Below, piece by piece: positions 1 through 8,405 of a stretch of 64,000 nt of DNA. Location of the stretch: positions 1,922,001-1,986,000 of the forward strand of contig NZ_CP121261.1 in the NCBI RefSeq assembly GCF_029637605.1, written 5' to 3'. Origin of the DNA: Achromobacter spanius. Lineage in GTDB: Bacteria > Pseudomonadota > Gammaproteobacteria > Burkholderiales > Burkholderiaceae_B. Numbering within the stretch: the first letter of the stretch is position 1; every line of letters begins with the position of its first letter. Under the pieces are notes generated by a model. The model ran no database searches and had not been told where the DNA came from. It was given only the letters and a program-made list of their open reading frames with translations. The translations under genes were made by a program, and so were the position numbers.

Positions 1-75
1 AATTCCGACCTGAAGATCACGCATGCCGAGGGCTATCAGCGGATATTCCCGCAAGTGACGGGAGCCTTCGCATGA
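1..75 (+). CDS. 3' end of a gene cut by the window edge; possibly 4-oxalomesaconate hydratase (PIG-L type)
   Basis: An open frame enters from the left edge and stops at TGA 73-75, overlapping the ATG of the next gene (ATGA), so the two are probably translationally coupled. Only 24 residues are visible, ending in KITHAEGYQRIFPQV and a short tail. That tail recalls the end of PIG-L family GalB hydratases, and GalB acts just before the LigK/GalC aldolase encoded next. The identity is an inference from context and a short tail; only the existence of a coupled upstream gene is firm. Confidence 0.45.
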   Translation, partial: NSDLKITHAEGYQRIFPQVTGAFA

Positions 76-773
76 GCGCGCGCGCCATCGCCGTTCGAAA
101 CATTGCGCGTGCGGAACCCGCCGTGATCGATCGCTTGCAGGCGGCCGGCGTGTCCACGGTGCATGAAGCCCAGGGCCGCTCCGGCCTGCTGCAACCGTAT
201 CTGCGCCCCGTCTGGCGCGGCGCGGCGATTGCGGGCAGCGCCGTCACCGTACTGGCCCAACCGGGTGACAACTGGATGCTGCACGTGGCGGTGGAACTGT
301 GCCAACCCGGCGACGTGCTGGTCGTGGCCTGCACCACCGAAAATCACGACGGCATGTTTGGCGAGCTGCTGGCCACGTCCTGCGCCGCGCGCGGCGTGCG
401 TGGGCTGGTCATCGATGCCGGCTGCCGCGACGTCATGGCCTTGGAAGCCATGCGCTTTCCGGTCTGGTCACGCGCGGTGTCCGCCAAGGGCACCGTGAAG
501 GCCACGCCGGGCAGCGTCAACGTGCCGGTGGTGTGCGCCGGCGCGCTGGTGCGGCCGGGTGACATCATCGTGGCCGATCAAGACGGCGTGGTGGTGGTGG
601 AACGCCAGCACGCCTTGTCGGTGGCGGATGCCAGCGAGGCGCGGCTGAAGAAAGAAGACGCCACGCGCGCCAGGCTGGCCACGGGTGAGCTGGGCCTGGA
701 CATCTACGGCATGCGCGACAAGTTGCGCGCGGCGGGGCTGGTGTATGTGGATGGGCCGGATCAGGCCGAATAG
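72..773 (+). CDS. ligK: 4-carboxy-4-hydroxy-2-oxoadipate aldolase/oxaloacetate decarboxylase (LigK/GalC type, RraA fold)
   Basis: The 233-residue cytoplasmic protein matches the class II HMG/CHA aldolase family that cleaves 4-carboxy-4-hydroxy-2-oxoadipate to pyruvate and oxaloacetate, the last step of gallate and protocatechuate 4,5-cleavage. Visible signatures are GSAVTV at about residue 56, GELLATSCAARGVRGLVID at about 97-115, the family motif GCRD (about 117-120, with the Arg-Asp pair that binds substrate and metal), and PGDIIVADQDGVVVV near 158. Length and motifs fit LigK better than the shorter RNase E regulator RraA, which shares the fold. The start overlaps the stop of the upstream gene, consistent with a catabolic operon entering from the left. 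Confidence 0.85.
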   Translation: MSARAIAVRNIARAEPAVIDRLQAAGVSTVHEAQGRSGLLQPYLRPVWRGAAIAGSAVTVLAQPGDNWMLHVAVELCQPGDVLVVACTTENHDGMFGELLATSCAARGVRGLVIDAGCRDVMALEAMRFPVWSRAVSAKGTVKATPGSVNVPVVCAGALVRPGDIIVADQDGVVVVERQHALSVADASEARLKKEDATRARLATGELGLDIYGMRDKLRAAGLVYVDGPDQAE

Positions 774-815
774 CGGGGACGCCCCAGCCGCCAGGGCCGG
801 GGGTTTCGGCGGAAC

Positions 816-2078
816 TCACATCCCGTCGAACCAGGATTTCCATTGAGGCACGGCGTGCGCGTATGTGCCTCGATGCGTGGTGGCGCCGGTTGAAATCGCT
901 TCGACCTTGGTGTTGCCCGCGCCCATGGCGTGCTGGTAGGTGGCCGCCAACTGGCCCAGGCCCGTGCTGATCGCTTCGTCGGTATCGCCGTAGTAATTGC
1001 GCACCGGCGTCTGGATTACCCAGCGATACGACTGCGCCTGGGCCACCAGCCGACCATAGGCGGATGCCGCGAAGAACTTCGGGTTGAAGTACTCGGCCTT
1101 GATCAGCTTGCGCACGTCAGTCGGCACGTCGGCGGCATTGAAGGGTTCGCGCGCGTAGGCCTTGCGCGACACCTCGTAATACGCTGGATTGATCAGCGAA
1201 CGGGCCAAGCCGGGTTCACCGTAGTAATTCTCGAACGAGAACGACGACAGGATGAACAGGCTGGTCACCCAGCTTGCGTCATTGGCGCGCGGGAACTGCA
1301 AGAATCCGTTCAGCGCCACGAACACATCGACGGGCGCGCTGGCCGTGGCGGTGGCCTGCACCGCCACGCCGGCTGCTTCCAGTTTTTCCAGGAAGGCCAT
1401 CGTCACGAAACCGCCTTGCGACCATCCCGCCAGGAACAGCTTGTTGCTGCTGCGTTTCAAGTCGGCCAGCACGGCGCGGGCGGCAAGCAGCATGTCGTAG
1501 CTGGCTTGTTGATGGCTGCCCTTGACCATGTAGCCTTCGGGCTCGGTCGAATCGCCCAGCCCGAAGTAATCAGCGCCGATTACCGCGTAGCCCTGCCCCG
1601 CGAACTGCGCAATCATCAACTGCGTTTCCGGCGACTGTTCGGGATACGAGGGCACCTCGTGTTTGCCGTAGACGGTGCCGTGCTGGTAGGACACCATCGG
1701 CAACACGGTTTGGGCCGTGTCCGGCACTGCGACCAGGCCCGTGGCAACCGTGGGCAGGTTGCCACGTTCGGGAATGACGGAGGCATAGCTGACGCGGTAC
1801 AGGTTCACCGCATTGCGCGCGGGCGTGTAGGTGGCGCGCGTGCCGGCAAAGTTCGGGGTATCGGTTTTCAGGATGCGATTGAGGCGTTCGGTGTCCCAGC
1901 GCGCAAGGAATTCGTAGCGCACGCCCGAAGCCAGCACGGCGCCTTCGGTGATCTCCGCCTTGGCCTGAAGCTCGGCCGCATGCGCCGACCCGCCCACTAC
2001 GCTTGCCAAGGCAAGCCCCAACGTCATGCAAAGGCTTGCCGCCAAACCGCTGACGCGGCTGCGTAAGACATGGCCCAT
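816..2078 (-). CDS. Secreted alpha/beta hydrolase (lipase/esterase-like)
   Basis: The 420-residue protein has an N-terminal signal peptide of about 35 residues ending near GSAHA, followed by an alpha/beta hydrolase domain. The nucleophile elbow is GWSQGG at roughly residue 210, and YQHGTVYGK and ADYFGLGDS mark the oxyanion-side strands. The frame is open further upstream, but the ATG at 2078 is preferred because AAGGGG lies about 8 nt before it and the signal peptide begins there. It probably acts in the periplasm or outside the cell on an ester. It resembles secretory lipases and prolyl-oligopeptidase-like hydrolases; the substrate is unknown. It converges on ligK. Confidence 0.75.
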   Translation of the reverse strand: MGHVLRSRVSGLAASLCMTLGLALASVVGGSAHAAELQAKAEITEGAVLASGVRYEFLARWDTERLNRILKTDTPNFAGTRATYTPARNAVNLYRVSYASVIPERGNLPTVATGLVAVPDTAQTVLPMVSYQHGTVYGKHEVPSYPEQSPETQLMIAQFAGQGYAVIGADYFGLGDSTEPEGYMVKGSHQQASYDMLLAARAVLADLKRSSNKLFLAGWSQGGFVTMAFLEKLEAAGVAVQATATASAPVDVFVALNGFLQFPRANDASWVTSLFILSSFSFENYYGEPGLARSLINPAYYEVSRKAYAREPFNAADVPTDVRKLIKAEYFNPKFFAASAYGRLVAQAQSYRWVIQTPVRNYYGDTDEAISTGLGQLAATYQHAMGAGNTKVEAISTGATTHRGTYAHAVPQWKSWFDGM

Positions 2079-2217
2079 TTGTGTCACCCCTTGGTGCTGC
2101 CGACCTGGCGCGCGGATGGCGCGCCGCATTGCTTCTTTTTTTGAAGGCGCGATTGTACTGCGGGGCCCTGGGCGCCTGGGTGTCGCTGTTCGGCCGGTCG
2201 GGCAACGGCGCGCCAAC

Positions 2218-2246
2218 TTGACAGCGCGCCTTGCGACGCCAGAACA
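2218..2246 (+). promoter_or_regulatory. Possible sigma-70 promoter of thiM
   Basis: A perfect TTGACA -35 hexamer lies at 2218-2223, and a poor -10 (AGAACA or AACATA) follows about 17-19 bp downstream. The thiM ATG is about 40 nt further on. Only the -35 is convincing. Confidence 0.3.
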
Positions 2247-2286
2247 TACGCCGACCCATCGATACGCGTTGCAAGGACCCTTAGGC

Positions 2287-3108
2287 ATGGCTGAATCCCC
2301 CACCGACACCACCGCCCTGGCGCGGACGTGCCAGGACCTTTACACCGCGCTGCGGCAAGACGCGCCGCTGGTGCAATGCCTGACCAATTTCGTGTCCATG
2401 AACATCGCGGCGAACGTGCTGCTGGCGATGGGCGCGTCCCCCGCGATGGTGCACGCCACCGATGAAGCGCCCGAATTCGCACGCGTGGCGGGTGCGGTGG
2501 TCATCAACATCGGCACGCTGTCCGCGCCGTGGCTGGAAAGCATGCTGCTGACCGCCGCGTCGGCGCGCCAGGCCGGCATTCCCTGGCTGCTGGACCCCGT
2601 GGCCCATCACGCCACCGCCTTTCGGCGCGACGCCGTGCGGCAATTGCTGGCCTTGCAGCCGACTATCGTGCGCGGCAACGCATCAGAGATCATTGCCTTG
2701 GCGGGTGGCCAAAGCGCCGGCAAGGGCGTGGACGCGCGCGACGCCGTGGCGCAAGCGGAACAATCGGCGCGCGACATCGCCACCGCGCATCGCACCGTGG
2801 TGGCCGTAACTGGCGAAACCGATTACGTCACTGACGGCGGGCGTTCGGTGCGCGTCACAGGCGGGTCGCCGCTGATGCCGCGCGTTACCGCCACCGGCTG
2901 CGCGTTGACGGCGCTGGTCGGCGCCTTTGCGGCAGTGTCGAAGGACGACGCGTACCCGGCGGCCGTCGCGGCACTGTCCTGCTTTGCCATCGCGGGCCAG
3001 CGTGCGAGTGCGCTCGCCGAAGGGCCCGGGTCATTCGCATGGCGCTTCCTGGATGCGTTGGCATCGCTGGAAGCCGACAGCCTGACAAGGGAATCGCCGC
3101 TGCGTTAG
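2287..3108 (+). CDS. thiM: Hydroxyethylthiazole kinase
   Basis: The 273-residue ribokinase-like enzyme phosphorylates 4-methyl-5-(2-hydroxyethyl)thiazole, a salvage step toward thiamine. Diagnostic segments are QCLTNFVSMNIAANVLLA near residue 35, the MxHAxDE-like ASPAMVHATDEA, PWLLDPVAHHAT near 98, TIVRGNASEI, VAVTGETDYV, and the ATP-site motif TATGCALTALVGAF near 200 with its catalytic Cys. The ATG at 2287 is chosen over an earlier open frame because AAGGA sits about 10 nt before it and the family N-terminus begins there. It stands alone, without thiD or thiE. No TPP riboswitch was found in the 200-nt leader. Confidence 0.92.
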   Translation: MAESPTDTTALARTCQDLYTALRQDAPLVQCLTNFVSMNIAANVLLAMGASPAMVHATDEAPEFARVAGAVVINIGTLSAPWLESMLLTAASARQAGIPWLLDPVAHHATAFRRDAVRQLLALQPTIVRGNASEIIALAGGQSAGKGVDARDAVAQAEQSARDIATAHRTVVAVTGETDYVTDGGRSVRVTGGSPLMPRVTATGCALTALVGAFAAVSKDDAYPAAVAALSCFAIAGQRASALAEGPGSFAWRFLDALASLEADSLTRESPLR

Positions 3109-3215
3109 TACGTACTGCTCACCAGAATACGCACGGCCCACAGCGCCACCCATGTCACGCCCAGGTCACACACCATCCCCACACTCGGATTCCTTCATGA
3201 CACGGAGGAATGACG

Positions 3216-5336
3216 GTGAAGCCACACGTACGAAAACTGTTCGCGGTATCCGCCAGCGTTGCGCTCTTGGCGGGCCTGACCGCCTGCGGCGGCGATGACG
3301 ACGATGACGATGACACCGGCGCGGTGACTCCGCCCGTTGCCAGCGTGCCGCAAGGCGCCGCGCTGGAAGTGGCGATTCTGGCCACGACCGACCTACATGC
3401 CAACGTGCTGGGCTACGACTACTACAAGCTGGCCGAAGACAAGAGCTACGGCGTGGACCGCAGCGCGACGCTGATCGCCAACGCCCGCAAGCAGCATGCC
3501 AACACGCTGCTGTTCGACAATGGCGACACCATCCAGGGCACTGCGCTGTCCGACTACCAGGCGCTGGTGGCGCCGGTGCAGTGTTCGGGCATGATCGCCA
3601 TCTACAAGCAGATGAACCTGCTGGCCTACGACGCGGGCACGATGGGCAATCACGAATTCAACTACGGCCTGCCCTATCTGTCGCAGATCACGAACGTGGA
3701 CTTCGGCTTGGCGGGCATCGGCAAGGGCACGGCCCAGACCAACCCTGCTGGCGCCAAGAACTGCGCCGCGCCGGCCTTCCCCTTTGTGTCGGCCAACGTG
3801 GTGTCGGCCGCCAGCAAGCAACCGATCTTCAAGCCCTGGGTGCTGCTGGACAAGAGCTTCAAGGCCACGGACGCCGCCGGCAACGCGATCGACGTGCCGT
3901 TCAAGGTGGGCGTGATCGGGTTTGCCCCGCCGCCGATCCTGCAATGGGACAAGGCCAACCTGGAAGGCCATGTGCAGGTCACGGGCTGGAAGGAAACCGC
4001 GCAACGCTACGTGCCCGACATGAAGGCAGCGGGCGCCGACATCATCGTGGCGCTGGCGCATGGCGGCATCGACATGAAGACCGCCTACGACCCGGCGATG
4101 GAGAACGGCGCGGGCTACTTGAGCCAGGTGGCCGGCATCGACGCGCTGATCACCGGCCACCAGCACCTGCTGTTTCCGGACACCAGCGCCACGTCGCCAT
4201 TCATCGGCCAGCCCGGCGTGGATCCGGTGCGCGGCCTGGTCAACGGCGTGCCCGCGGTGCAGGCGGGCCAATGGGGCAACAACCTGGGCCAGATCACGTT
4301 GAAGCTGGCCTACGACAAGGGCTGGCGCGTGCAACAGGACGCGACCACGGTGCAGCGCATTTCCACGCGCCTGACCGCACAAAGCGGCTCGACACCGGCC
4401 ACCTATGTTGCCCCCGACGCTGCCGTGCAGCAGTTGGTGCAAGGCGAACACGCCGCCACCATCGACTACGTGAAGACGCCGATCGGCCAAAGCCAGTTCG
4501 ACATGGCGACCTATTACGCGCTGACGGGTGACGTGTCGGCGCTGCAAATCGTCAACATGGCGCAGATCGACTACCTGACGGACTACATCGCCAAGAACAA
4601 CCCGGCCTACGCTGCCCTGCCCATCCTGTCGGCCGCCGCGCCGTTCAAGGGCGGGCGCAATGGCCCGGGCGACTTCACCTTCGTCAAGCAAGGCAATGTG
4701 GCCATCAACAACGCGGCCGACCTGTACCTGTACCCGAACACCTTGCAGGTGGTGCGCGTCACGGGCGAGACCGTGCGCCTGTGGCTGGAGAAGACGGCCG
4801 AGCAGTTCAAGCAGATCGACCCCGCCCAGGTCGCGCCGCAAGACTTGGTCGACACAAGCTTCCCCACGTTCAATTTCGACGTGCTGTACGCACCGGGCAA
4901 TGCGCTGAAATACGAGATCGACGTGAGCCAGCCCAAGGGCTCACGCATCTCGGGCCTGACCTACCAGGGCGCGCCCTTGGATCCGGCGGCAGAGTTCCTG
5001 GTGGTCACCAACAACTACCGCGCCAGCGGCGGCGGCGACTTTCCCGGCCTGGCGGGCGGCAAGGGCGACATCGTGCTGCAAGCCCCGGATGCCAGCCGCG
5101 ATGTGCTGATCAGCTTCATCAAGAAGAACCCGACGCTGGACCTGGCCACCTTTGGCCTGGACCGCAGTTGGCGCTTCAAGCCGTTGAGCGCCTTGGCGGG
5201 CCCCGTGGTGTTCTGGTCGGTGCCGGGCACCCTGCCGATGGCGGTGGCGCACGGCGTGACCAATGTCAGTGTGTACGACGCCACCCCGGACGCAACGACG
5301 CAGTTGTCGCGCTACGCGGTGGACCTCAGCCAGTAA
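3216..5336 (+). CDS. Lipoprotein 2',3'-cyclic-nucleotide 2'-phosphodiesterase/3'-nucleotidase-like (CpdB/UshA family)
   Basis: The protein of about 706 residues has a two-domain 5'-nucleotidase layout: an N-terminal metallophosphoesterase and a C-terminal substrate-binding domain. Metal motifs seen are TTDLHAN, FDNGDTIQG, GNHEFNYG, ALAHGG and GHQH. The C-terminal domain carries GDFTFVKQGNVAINNAADLYLYPN and NNYRASGGGDFPG-type segments of CpdB. A lipoprotein signal ends in LTAC with Cys followed by GG and seven Asp. An ATG at 3210 is possible, but GGAGG at 3204-3208 leaves only 1 nt before it; the in-frame GTG at 3216 has a normal 7-nt spacing and is preferred. It likely releases phosphate and nucleosides from extracellular nucleotides at the cell envelope. 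Confidence 0.85.
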   Translation: MKPHVRKLFAVSASVALLAGLTACGGDDDDDDDTGAVTPPVASVPQGAALEVAILATTDLHANVLGYDYYKLAEDKSYGVDRSATLIANARKQHANTLLFDNGDTIQGTALSDYQALVAPVQCSGMIAIYKQMNLLAYDAGTMGNHEFNYGLPYLSQITNVDFGLAGIGKGTAQTNPAGAKNCAAPAFPFVSANVVSAASKQPIFKPWVLLDKSFKATDAAGNAIDVPFKVGVIGFAPPPILQWDKANLEGHVQVTGWKETAQRYVPDMKAAGADIIVALAHGGIDMKTAYDPAMENGAGYLSQVAGIDALITGHQHLLFPDTSATSPFIGQPGVDPVRGLVNGVPAVQAGQWGNNLGQITLKLAYDKGWRVQQDATTVQRISTRLTAQSGSTPATYVAPDAAVQQLVQGEHAATIDYVKTPIGQSQFDMATYYALTGDVSALQIVNMAQIDYLTDYIAKNNPAYAALPILSAAAPFKGGRNGPGDFTFVKQGNVAINNAADLYLYPNTLQVVRVTGETVRLWLEKTAEQFKQIDPAQVAPQDLVDTSFPTFNFDVLYAPGNALKYEIDVSQPKGSRISGLTYQGAPLDPAAEFLVVTNNYRASGGGDFPGLAGGKGDIVLQAPDASRDVLISFIKKNPTLDLATFGLDRSWRFKPLSALAGPVVFWSVPGTLPMAVAHGVTNVSVYDATPDATTQLSRYAVDLSQ

Positions 5337-5424
5337 GCGCGGCAGACATGTGGATGACAGCTTGGGCTGCTTACAATAGCGCTGTTGCGTCGCAACATTT
5401 CTCGAATCACCCCTAGCCATCCCC

Positions 5425-6642
5425 ATGTCTCACCCTGCTTCCCCGCAGCACCGGCCCGCGCTGGTGCTGCTTGCCCTTGCTGTCGGCAGCTTCGCCATCG
5501 GAACCACCGAGTTCGCCACGATGAGCCTGCTGCCTTATTTTTCGCAGTCGCTGGGCATCGACGCGCCCACGGCCGGCCACGTCATCAGCGCCTACGCGCT
5601 GGGCGTGGTGGTTGGGGCGCCGATCCTGGCCGTGCTGGGCGCGAAGATGCCCCGCCGCCGCCTGTTGATCGCCCTGATGGGGCTGTTCGCCGTGGGCAAC
5701 GGCCTGAGCGCCATCGCGCCCGACTATCACTGGATGCTGTTCTTCCGCTTTCTCAGCGGGCTGCCGCATGGCGCGTACTTCGGCATTGCGTCGCTGGTGG
5801 CCAGTTCGCTGGTGCCGGCCAACCGCCGCACCATGGCCGTGGGCCGCGTGTTTCTGGGCTTGACGGTCGCCACCATCATCGGCGTGCCAATGGCCAACTG
5901 GCTGGGTCAAGTGGTCGGCTGGCGCTGGAGCTTCGGCCTGGTGTCGCTGTTGGCCGTGCTGACCATGATCAGCGTGGCCGTCTACGCCCCCGACACGCCC
6001 GCCGATCACAAGGCCAGCCCGCTGCGCGAGCTAAGCGCGCTGGGCCGGGGGCAGGTCTGGATCACGCTGGCGATCGGCGCGGTGGGCTTTGGCGGTTTGT
6101 TCTCGGTGTACACGTATCTGGCCGACACGCTGACCGCCGTCACGCAAGTCGCGCCCAGCACCGTGCCCTTCGTGCTCAGCGCGTTCGGCGTGGGGCTGAC
6201 GGTGGGCAACATGGTGGTGCCGATCTTCGCGGACCGCGCCGTCATGCGCACGGCGGGCTTGCTGCTGGTGTGGTCGGCCGTGGTGCTGGCGCTGTTTCCG
6301 CTGATGGCGCACAACGTCTGGCTGATCACGTTGAACGTCTTTCTGGTGGGCGTGGGCGGCGCGCTGGGCACGGTGCTGCAAACCCGCTTGATGGATGTGG
6401 CGGGTGACGCCCAAGGCTTGGCCGCCGCGCTGAACCATTCCGCGTTCAACACCGCCAATGCGCTGGGTCCCCTGCTGGGCGGCCTGGCGATTGCCGCCGG
6501 TTATGGCTGGACGTCGACCGGCTGGGTGGGCAGCTTGTTGGCCCTGGGCAGCATGCCCTTGTGGCTGTGGGCCGTCCTGCTGGAACGCCGTCACCGCGCC
6601 GCGCGCCAGGCCCGACTGGTCGCCAACGCGGAATCGGCATAA
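5425..6642 (+). CDS. MFS transporter, DHA1 (AraJ/drug or sugar exporter) type
   Basis: The 405-residue integral inner-membrane protein has about 12 hydrophobic helices and no cleavable signal. It carries GTTEFATMSLLPYF in helix 1, typical of the AraJ/YdhP/PbuE branch, and GAKMPRRRLLI in the loop after helix 2, matching the MFS motif A. FLSGLPHGAYFG resembles the helix 4 signature. It probably exports small molecules by proton antiport; the substrate cannot be told from sequence. A TACAAT-like -10 at 5372-5377 lies about 48 nt before the start, so it may have its own promoter. The neighbours give no pathway hint. Confidence 0.8.
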   Translation: MSHPASPQHRPALVLLALAVGSFAIGTTEFATMSLLPYFSQSLGIDAPTAGHVISAYALGVVVGAPILAVLGAKMPRRRLLIALMGLFAVGNGLSAIAPDYHWMLFFRFLSGLPHGAYFGIASLVASSLVPANRRTMAVGRVFLGLTVATIIGVPMANWLGQVVGWRWSFGLVSLLAVLTMISVAVYAPDTPADHKASPLRELSALGRGQVWITLAIGAVGFGGLFSVYTYLADTLTAVTQVAPSTVPFVLSAFGVGLTVGNMVVPIFADRAVMRTAGLLLVWSAVVLALFPLMAHNVWLITLNVFLVGVGGALGTVLQTRLMDVAGDAQGLAAALNHSAFNTANALGPLLGGLAIAAGYGWTSTGWVGSLLALGSMPLWLWAVLLERRHRAARQARLVANAESA

Positions 6643-6657
6643 CAGGCCCGGCCCCGC

Positions 6658-7416
6658 CTAGCGGTAATACACGCAGATGCGCTTGCCGCCGATGTCATGC
6701 ACATCAATCGGCAGTTCATACAGGGGGCTCAGCACCTCGGGCCGGATCAGTTCCGCCGGGGTGCCCTGGTGGGCCACGCGGCCCTGGCGCATCGCCACGA
6801 TGCGGTCCGCGTAGCTGGACGCAAAATTGATGTCGTGCAGCACCAGCACCACCGTCTTGCCCAGCTCATCCGCCGCACGGCGCAAGGTGATCATCATGGC
6901 CACCGCGTGCTTCATGTCCAGGCTGTTCAAGGGCTCGTCCAGCAACACGTAGCGCGTGTCCTGGCACAGCACCATCGCCACAAAGGCGCGCTGGCGCTGT
7001 CCGCCCGACATCTCGTCCAGATAGCGGTCGGCAAGCGGCTCCAGGTTCAGGTAAGACAGCGCGCGGTCGATGTGGGCCTTGTCGTCCAGCGTCAGCCGGC
7101 CGCCCGTGTGCGGATAGCGGCCGAACGCCACCAGGTCCCTGACGGTCAGACGCAGCGGCAGGTGGTTATCCTGCCGCAGGATGGCCAGGCGGCGCGCCAG
7201 TTCGCGACTGTCGGCCCGGGTCACGTCCAGCCCGTCCACCCGGATCTGCCCGGCGGACATGGGCAGCAGCCGGCTCACCATGGAAAGCAAGGTGGACTTG
7301 CCGGCGCCGTTGGGGCCGATGATGGCGGTAACGCCCTGGGCCGGCAGTTGCAGGGTGACGTCATCCACCACCACGCTATCGCCGTATTGCCTGCTGACTT
7401 CTGCTATTTCAATCAT
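6658..7416 (-). CDS. Ferric-siderophore ABC transporter ATP-binding protein (CeuD/FepC-like)
   Basis: The 252-residue ATPase powers import of ferric siderophore through the two FecCD permeases encoded just upstream. It shows Walker A IIGPNGAGKST near residue 34, the Q-loop in LRQDNHLPLRLTVRDLV, signature MSGGQRQRAF near 137, Walker B YVLLDEPLNSLD, and the switch His in VLVLHDINFA. Its ATG overlaps the stop of the upstream permease (ATGA), so this is the last gene of the receptor-binding protein-permease-permease-ATPase operon. It converges on the MFS gene with a gap of only 15 bp. Confidence 0.9.
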   Translation of the reverse strand: MIEIAEVSRQYGDSVVVDDVTLQLPAQGVTAIIGPNGAGKSTLLSMVSRLLPMSAGQIRVDGLDVTRADSRELARRLAILRQDNHLPLRLTVRDLVAFGRYPHTGGRLTLDDKAHIDRALSYLNLEPLADRYLDEMSGGQRQRAFVAMVLCQDTRYVLLDEPLNSLDMKHAVAMMITLRRAADELGKTVVLVLHDINFASSYADRIVAMRQGRVAHQGTPAELIRPEVLSPLYELPIDVHDIGGKRICVYYR

Positions 7417-8405
7417 CTGCGCCCCTTGCGCAAGATCAGGGCAAGGAACATCACGCCGCCCACGAATTCAATGACCACGCTGACGGTGGTGTTCAAGCCC
7501 AGCACGCGTTCCAGCAAGGTTTGGCCGCCCACCAGGAAGATGACGCCCAACAGCGTCGCGGCGGGCACGGTGTACTTGTGCTTGTCGGACCCCATGGCCT
7601 GGTAAGCCAGGTTGCTGACCAAGAGGCCGAAGAACGTCACCGGGCCAACCAGCGCCGTGGAAACCGACACCAGCACCGCAATAGCCGCCAGCGTCAGCAT
7701 CAGGCTGCGGCGATAGTCCACGCCCAGGTTCACGGCAATGTCGCGCCCCAGCGCCAGCACGTCATAGCGATGGCGCAAGCGCCACACCACCAGCGTCGCC
7801 ACGCAAACGGCGGCCAGCGCAATCGGCAAGAGCGACACGCGCACCGTGTTGAAGCTGGCGAACATGCGGTCTTGCAGCACCAGGAATTCGTTGGGGTCGA
7901 TCAGGCGCACCACAAAATTGGACAGGCTGCGAAACAGCAGCCCGAAGATAATGCCCACCAGCATCATCAGATGCAGGCTGCGCACCGCATCCGAAAACAG
8001 CCAGCGAAACAGCAGGCAGGCAAACGCGGTCATCGCGCAGACTTCCAGCAGGAACGCGGCCACGGGATGCTCGGCGGCCACCGCGGCCTGACCGAAGCCA
8101 AACACCACCACCGCCTGGATCAACAGGTACAGCGCGTCAAAGCCCATGATGGCGGGCGTCAGGATGCGGTTGTGCGTGACGGTCTGGAACAGCACCGACG
8201 ACACCGCCACCGCATACGCCACCAGCAGCATCGCCACCAACTTGCCACCGCGAAAGGGAATCACGAACGACCACTGGCCGTTGGCGCCCAAGGTCATGAA
8301 CGCCACCACGCAGAGCAGCGCGGCGGCGGCCAGCCACAGCAGGCGCGCGGGTTGCGGCGTGCGTGGAACAGCGCGAGTAGCGCCTAAGAAAGCGGTATCA
8401 GCCAA
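7413..8405 (-). CDS. Ferric-siderophore ABC permease, FecCD family (second permease)
   Basis: The 330-residue polytopic inner-membrane protein has about nine to ten helices. FecCD signatures include HNRILTPAIMGFDALYLL near the N-terminal third, LALGRDIAVNLGVDYRR near residue 230, and VGPVTFFGLLVSNLA. I place the start at TTG 8405: GGAGGA lies 6 nt before it, it gives a 330-residue protein equal in length to the partner, and it overlaps the upstream stop by 8 bp. The first ATG, at 8474, would overlap the neighbour by 77 bp and has no such ribosome site. It resembles CeuC-type permeases of catecholate importers. Confidence 0.88.
   Translation of the reverse strand: MADTAFLGATRAVPRTPQPARLLWLAAAALLCVVAFMTLGANGQWSFVIPFRGGKLVAMLLVAYAVAVSSVLFQTVTHNRILTPAIMGFDALYLLIQAVVVFGFGQAAVAAEHPVAAFLLEVCAMTAFACLLFRWLFSDAVRSLHLMMLVGIIFGLLFRSLSNFVVRLIDPNEFLVLQDRMFASFNTVRVSLLPIALAAVCVATLVVWRLRHRYDVLALGRDIAVNLGVDYRRSLMLTLAAIAVLVSVSTALVGPVTFFGLLVSNLAYQAMGSDKHKYTVPAATLLGVIFLVGGQTLLERVLGLNTTVSVVIEFVGGVMFLALILRKGRR

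Noticed and set aside
2079..2286. TPP riboswitch upstream of thiM
   Set aside because: The thi-box elements (CTGAGA and the ACCTGA...GATAATGCCAGCG block) are not present on either strand.
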